This document shows, piece by piece, positions 60,799-64,000 of a stretch of DNA of 64,000 bases. Origin of the DNA: an uncultured Mycobacterium sp. GTDB lineage: Bacteria; Actinomycetota; Actinomycetes; Mycobacteriales; Mycobacteriaceae. Both the position numbers and the translations under genes were made by a program. The notes under the pieces were generated by a model that made no database searches, had not been told where the DNA came from, and saw only the letters and a list, made by a program, of their open reading frames with translations. Numbering within the stretch: the first letter of the stretch is position 1; each line of letters opens with the position of its first letter. Location of the stretch: the NCBI GenBank assembly GCA_900078375.1, contig FLQS01000056.1, positions 110,767-174,766 of the forward strand, given 5' to 3'.

Positions 60799-62120
60799 TT
60801 CAGGAACCCTTCGTAGTTGCGCTGCATGAGCTGGCTCTCGATCTGTTTGACCGTATCCAAGCCGACGCCAATCATGATCAGAACCGCGGTTCCACCGAAC
60901 GGCAGGTTCTGGACGCCACCGCCGCTACCCATCTGCAGGAACACGTTCGGCAGGACGGCGATCACGCCGAGGTAGATCGAGCCGGGAAGGGTGATCCGGT
61001 TCAACACATACCGCAGGTAATCGGCGGTCGGCTTGCCCGGCCGGATGCCGGGGATGAAGCCGCCGTACTTCTTCATGTTGTCGGCTTGCTCGTCGGCGTT
61101 GAAGGTGATCGACACGTAGAAGTACGTGAAGAAGATGATCAGGCCGAAGTAGATGCCGACGTACACGGGATCGGCGGGGTTGGTCAGATAGTTGGCGACG
61201 AAGCCGTCCCACCAGCCGTTGCTCGGCGTGGTCCGGCCGCTTTGGATCAACTGGGTGATCAGGTGCGGGATGTAGATCAGCGATGAGGCGAAGATCACCG
61301 GGATCACGCCGGCCTGGTTGACCTTCAGCGGCAGATACGTCGAGGTGCCGCCGTACATCTTCCGGCCGACCATGCGCTTGGCGTATTGGACCGGGATGCG
61401 TCGCTGGCCCTGCTCGACGAAGACGACGCCGATGATGATGATGAGGGCCGCCACGCAGACCGCGGTGAAGATCAGGCCGCCACGGCTGTCCAGGATGCTC
61501 TTGCCCTCGGCGGGGATGCGGGCCGCGATGCCGGCGAAGATCATCAGCGACATGCCGTTGCCGACGCCACGCTCGGTGACCAGCTCGCCCATCCACATGA
61601 CCAGTGCCGCGCCCGCGGTCATCACCAGCACGATGATCACCAGGGCGAAGATGCTGGTGCTCTGGAGGATGTCCAGCGAGCAGCCCTGCAGCAGGCCGCC
61701 GTTGGCGGCCAGCGCCACGATGCTGGTGGCCTGCAGAATTGCCAGCGCGATCGCCAGGTAGCGCGTGTACTGGGTCATCTTGGCCTGGCCGGCCTGACCT
61801 TCTTTACGCAACTGTTCGAAGCGTGGGATCACCACCGTCAGCAGTTGCACGATGATGCTGGCGGTGATGTAGGGCATCACGCCCACCGCGAACACCGTCA
61901 ACTGCAGCAGCGCGCCGCCGGAAAACAGGTTGATCAGCGAATAGATCTGGCCCCCGCTGCCACCGGAGACCTGCTCGATGCACTGGTGGATGTTCTTGTA
62001 GTTGACCCCGGGGGACGGCAGCGATGCGCCGACCCGGTACAGGATCACAACACCCAGGGTGAACAGGATCTTTCGCCTCAGGTCTGCCGTCCTGAGCGAA
62101 GAGATGAAAGCCGAGAGCAC
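60795..62120 (-). CDS. secY: Preprotein translocase subunit SecY
   Basis: A 441-residue channel subunit of the Sec translocon. GTG 62120 is the start, because AGGAGGAAGA lies just before it and the product then begins as VLSAFISSLRTADLRRKI; the open frame before that is not coding. Ten membrane helices are visible, along with the signature GVMPYITASIIVQLL. Length equals mycobacterial SecY. The gene heads the block secY-adk-map-sigL-rslA. Confidence 0.97.
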   Translation of the reverse strand: MLSAFISSLRTADLRRKILFTLGVVILYRVGASLPSPGVNYKNIHQCIEQVSGGSGGQIYSLINLFSGGALLQLTVFAVGVMPYITASIIVQLLTVVIPRFEQLRKEGQAGQAKMTQYTRYLAIALAILQATSIVALAANGGLLQGCSLDILQSTSIFALVIIVLVMTAGAALVMWMGELVTERGVGNGMSLMIFAGIAARIPAEGKSILDSRGGLIFTAVCVAALIIIIGVVFVEQGQRRIPVQYAKRMVGRKMYGGTSTYLPLKVNQAGVIPVIFASSLIYIPHLITQLIQSGRTTPSNGWWDGFVANYLTNPADPVYVGIYFGLIIFFTYFYVSITFNADEQADNMKKYGGFIPGIRPGKPTADYLRYVLNRITLPGSIYLGVIAVLPNVFLQMGSGGGVQNLPFGGTAVLIMIGVGLDTVKQIESQLMQRNYEGFLK

Positions 62121-62406
62121 TCTTCCTCCTGGGCAGCCGGACGGGAGTCTCAGCGTGCCAATGGGGCTGGTCTGGCCAGCGTTCGGGTAATCCTGCCTTG
62201 CACCGATCGCCACCAGGTTTTCCGCCTGCAGCATCGCGCGCTCAAATCAGTCTACGAGAGTAACAGTTGGCCCAGGCAGGGCGGGAATCCGCGGATCGCT
62301 CCGGGTCGGCCTCCGCGTGCTCACAGCCGACCCACAGCGGGAATCACGTACAGTCGCTAGTGGTTATATTGGCTAAGTATCAGTTGCGGAAGTTAAGGGC
62401 CAAAGG

Positions 62407-63327
62407 ATGACGCGTACCGACAACGACACCTGGGATCTGGCATCCAGCGTGGGAGCCACCGCGACCCTGGTCGCCGCCGCCCGCGCCGCGGCGAGCCGGG
62501 AAACCGAGCCCCTGATCGACGATCCCTTCGCCGAACCTCTGGTGCGAGCCGTCGGCATCGACTTCTTCACCAAGATGGCCCTCGGCGATCTCCCCTCCGC
62601 CAACGACGATGCGGCCATGGGCGTGACCCGGATGACCGACAACATGGCAGTGCGGACGAAGTTCTTCGACGAGTTTTTCCTCGACGCAGCCGACGCCGGG
62701 GTCCGGCAGGTGGTCATCCTGGCCTCCGGGCTGGACTCCCGCGCCTACCGGCTGGACTGGCCGGCCGGCATGGTCGTCTTCGAGATCGATCAGCCGGAGG
62801 TCATCGCGTTCAAGACGCAGACCCTGGCCCAGCAGGGCGCCACACCAACCTGCGACCGCCGCACCGTGGCGATGGATCTGCGTAACGACTGGGCCAGCGC
62901 ACTGCGCGACGCCGGCTTCGACCCCCACGCGCCCACTGCGTGGAGTGCCGAAGGTCTGCTGGGCTATCTGCCCCCTGATGCCCAGGACCGCCTGCTGGAC
63001 ACCGTCACCGACTTGTCGGCCCCGGGCAGCCGGATCGCCATCGACGCCGCTCCGCCGTCGAACCCGGCGGAGCAGGAAGAGTCGCGGGAGAAGATGGAGA
63101 CCATCTCGGCGCATTGGCGCGACAACGGCTTCGACCTCGATTTCGGCAGCCTGGTGTACCTGGGTGAGCGCAACGAGGCCGGCGACTACCTGGCCGGCCA
63201 CGGCTGGCAGCCCCGCAGCGCCCCGGTCAACGACCTACTGGCCGCCGGCCAGCGGGGCACCTTCGACGACGACGAGCCGATGGCCAAGATGTACTACCTC
63301 AGCGCCATCTACGGCGGTGCCCGATGA
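62407..63327 (+). CDS. LCM-type SAM-dependent methyltransferase, copy 1
   Basis: A 306-residue member of the large mycobacterial family of putative methyltransferases (Rv0731c-like, PF04072-type). Signatures: TWDLASSVGATATLVAAARA at the start, VVILASGLDSRAYRLDW for SAM binding, FEIDQPEVI and SAEGLLGYLPPDAQDRLLD. The natural substrate is unknown for the family. It overlaps the next gene, a close paralogue, by 4 bases (ATGA), so this is a tandem duplication. Confidence 0.92.
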   Translation: MTRTDNDTWDLASSVGATATLVAAARAAASRETEPLIDDPFAEPLVRAVGIDFFTKMALGDLPSANDDAAMGVTRMTDNMAVRTKFFDEFFLDAADAGVRQVVILASGLDSRAYRLDWPAGMVVFEIDQPEVIAFKTQTLAQQGATPTCDRRTVAMDLRNDWASALRDAGFDPHAPTAWSAEGLLGYLPPDAQDRLLDTVTDLSAPGSRIAIDAAPPSNPAEQEESREKMETISAHWRDNGFDLDFGSLVYLGERNEAGDYLAGHGWQPRSAPVNDLLAAGQRGTFDDDEPMAKMYYLSAIYGGAR

Positions 63328-64000
63328 GCCGCAGCGACGCTGACAGCTGGGACCTGGCCACCAGCGTCGGGACCACCGCCACCATGGTGGCCGCCGCCCG
63401 CGCGGTAGCCAGCCGCGAAGAGAACGCCCTCATCGACGACCCCTTCGCCGCGCCGCTCGTTCGCGCCGTCGGTATCGACGTCTTCACCAAGATGGTCGAC
63501 GGCGACATCAACCTCGCCGAAGTCGACGGCGCGGACACCGCCCGGGTGATGACCCACGTGATGGCCGTGCGGACCCGCTTCTTCGACGACTTCTTCCTCG
63601 ACGCCGCCGCTGGGCCGGTGGCATCGGACGGGGCGGCCTCCGCGGGAGTGCGGCAGGCCGTCATCCTGGCCTCCGGTTTGGACTCCCGGTCGTATCGACT
63701 GGACTGGCCGGCCGGCACCGTCGTCTACGAGATCGACCAGCCGCAGGTCATCGACTTCAAGACCGAGACGCTGGCCGCACTGGGGGCCTCCCCCACTGCC
63801 GACCTCCGCACGGTGAGCATCGACCTGCGCGAGGATTGGCCGGCAGCCCTGCGGGCCAACGGTTTTGACGACACGAAGCCGACCGCGTGGAGTGCCGAGG
63901 GTCTGCTCGTGTACCTGCCGCCGGACGCCCAGGACCGGCTGTTCGACAACATCACCGCGCTGTCGGCGCCGGGAAGCCGGCTGGCCACCGAGTACCACCC
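63324..64000 (+). CDS. LCM-type SAM-dependent methyltransferase, copy 2 (cut by window end)
   Basis: The first 225 residues of a second member of the same family (SWDLATSVGTTATMVAAARA, AVILASGLDSRSYRLDW, SAEGLLVYLPPDAQDRLFD). Its N-terminal 200 residues are clearly similar to copy 1, with an insertion (AAGPVASDGAASAG) before the SAM motif. The stop lies beyond the window. Confidence 0.92.
   Translation, partial: MSRSDADSWDLATSVGTTATMVAAARAVASREENALIDDPFAAPLVRAVGIDVFTKMVDGDINLAEVDGADTARVMTHVMAVRTRFFDDFFLDAAAGPVASDGAASAGVRQAVILASGLDSRSYRLDWPAGTVVYEIDQPQVIDFKTETLAALGASPTADLRTVSIDLREDWPAALRANGFDDTKPTAWSAEGLLVYLPPDAQDRLFDNITALSAPGSRLATEYH

Noticed and set aside
59494..62360. Long plus-strand frames opposite map, adk and secY
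   Set aside because: They lie fully antisense to well-known essential genes and show no motifs.
1..64000. CRISPR arrays, insertion sequences or complete prophage
   Set aside because: No regular spacer-repeat array, transposase, integrase or phage structural gene was seen on either strand.

Overview
The window is high-GC actinobacterial DNA and almost certainly comes from a fast-growing Mycobacterium (Mycolicibacterium). Supporting signs are the block secY-adk-map-sigL-rslA (58.1-62.1 kb), which matches the gene order known from M. tuberculosis Rv0732-Rv0736, and the valine-catabolic operon mmsA-fadE9-mmsB. A mycolic-acid cyclopropane-synthase-type methyltransferase, GjpA-type porin proteins, a PGRS-like glycine-rich protein, tandem LCM-type SAM methyltransferases and DUF732/DUF3558 proteins also point there.

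Layout. 0-5.2 kb: GMC oxidoreductase, small secreted protein, exported family-2 glycosidase, COG0523 metallochaperone GTPase. 5.3-8.7 kb: a large secreted PGRS-like protein ending in a papain-like C39-type domain. 9.3-15.4 kb: MOSC/ferredoxin-reductase fusion, PPOX and NTF2-like proteins, a membrane protein resembling Pyr4/PaxB-type terpene cyclases, a MarR regulator, a 5'-deleted SDR and an acyl-CoA dehydrogenase. 16.2-19.1 kb: three translationally coupled genes (divergent Lgt-like protein, proline-rich membrane protein, radical SAM enzyme of the Tes/Mss type), which I consider the best candidate for an undescribed lipid-modifying system. 19-28 kb: membrane and VOC proteins, a GjpA-like porin, a repeat protein, methyltransferases and a GH16 glucanase. 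27.2-30.5 kb: a tight operon for a cobalt-type nitrile hydratase with its own activator and the CbtAB cobalt importer, divergent from a GlxA-type regulator.

31.8-44.1 kb is an accessory region. It holds small unusual proteins (DnaJ-type zinc fingers, a 31-residue membrane protein), a frameshifted OleC-like ligase beside an alpha/beta hydrolase with a Cys nucleophile, decayed gene fragments, and a run of lipoproteins with NHL-type beta-propellers. Three partial copies of a tRNA 3' end lie upstream of an intact tRNA gene (44.06 kb), as expected from old integration events, but no integrase is present.

44.2-53.5 kb: RidA, the dicarboxylate symporter DctA with a divergent two-component system, an SDR, and the valine operon with a convergent MarR gene. 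53.5-58.0 kb: a four-gene operon (ThDP enzyme, SRPBCC protein, KAS III-like protein without the usual His, PLP aminotransferase) that looks like a small uncharacterised biosynthetic pathway. The window ends in the conserved sigL/secY block and two tandem SAM methyltransferases, the last cut by the window edge.

All functions are read from motifs and gene order only; no database search was possible.
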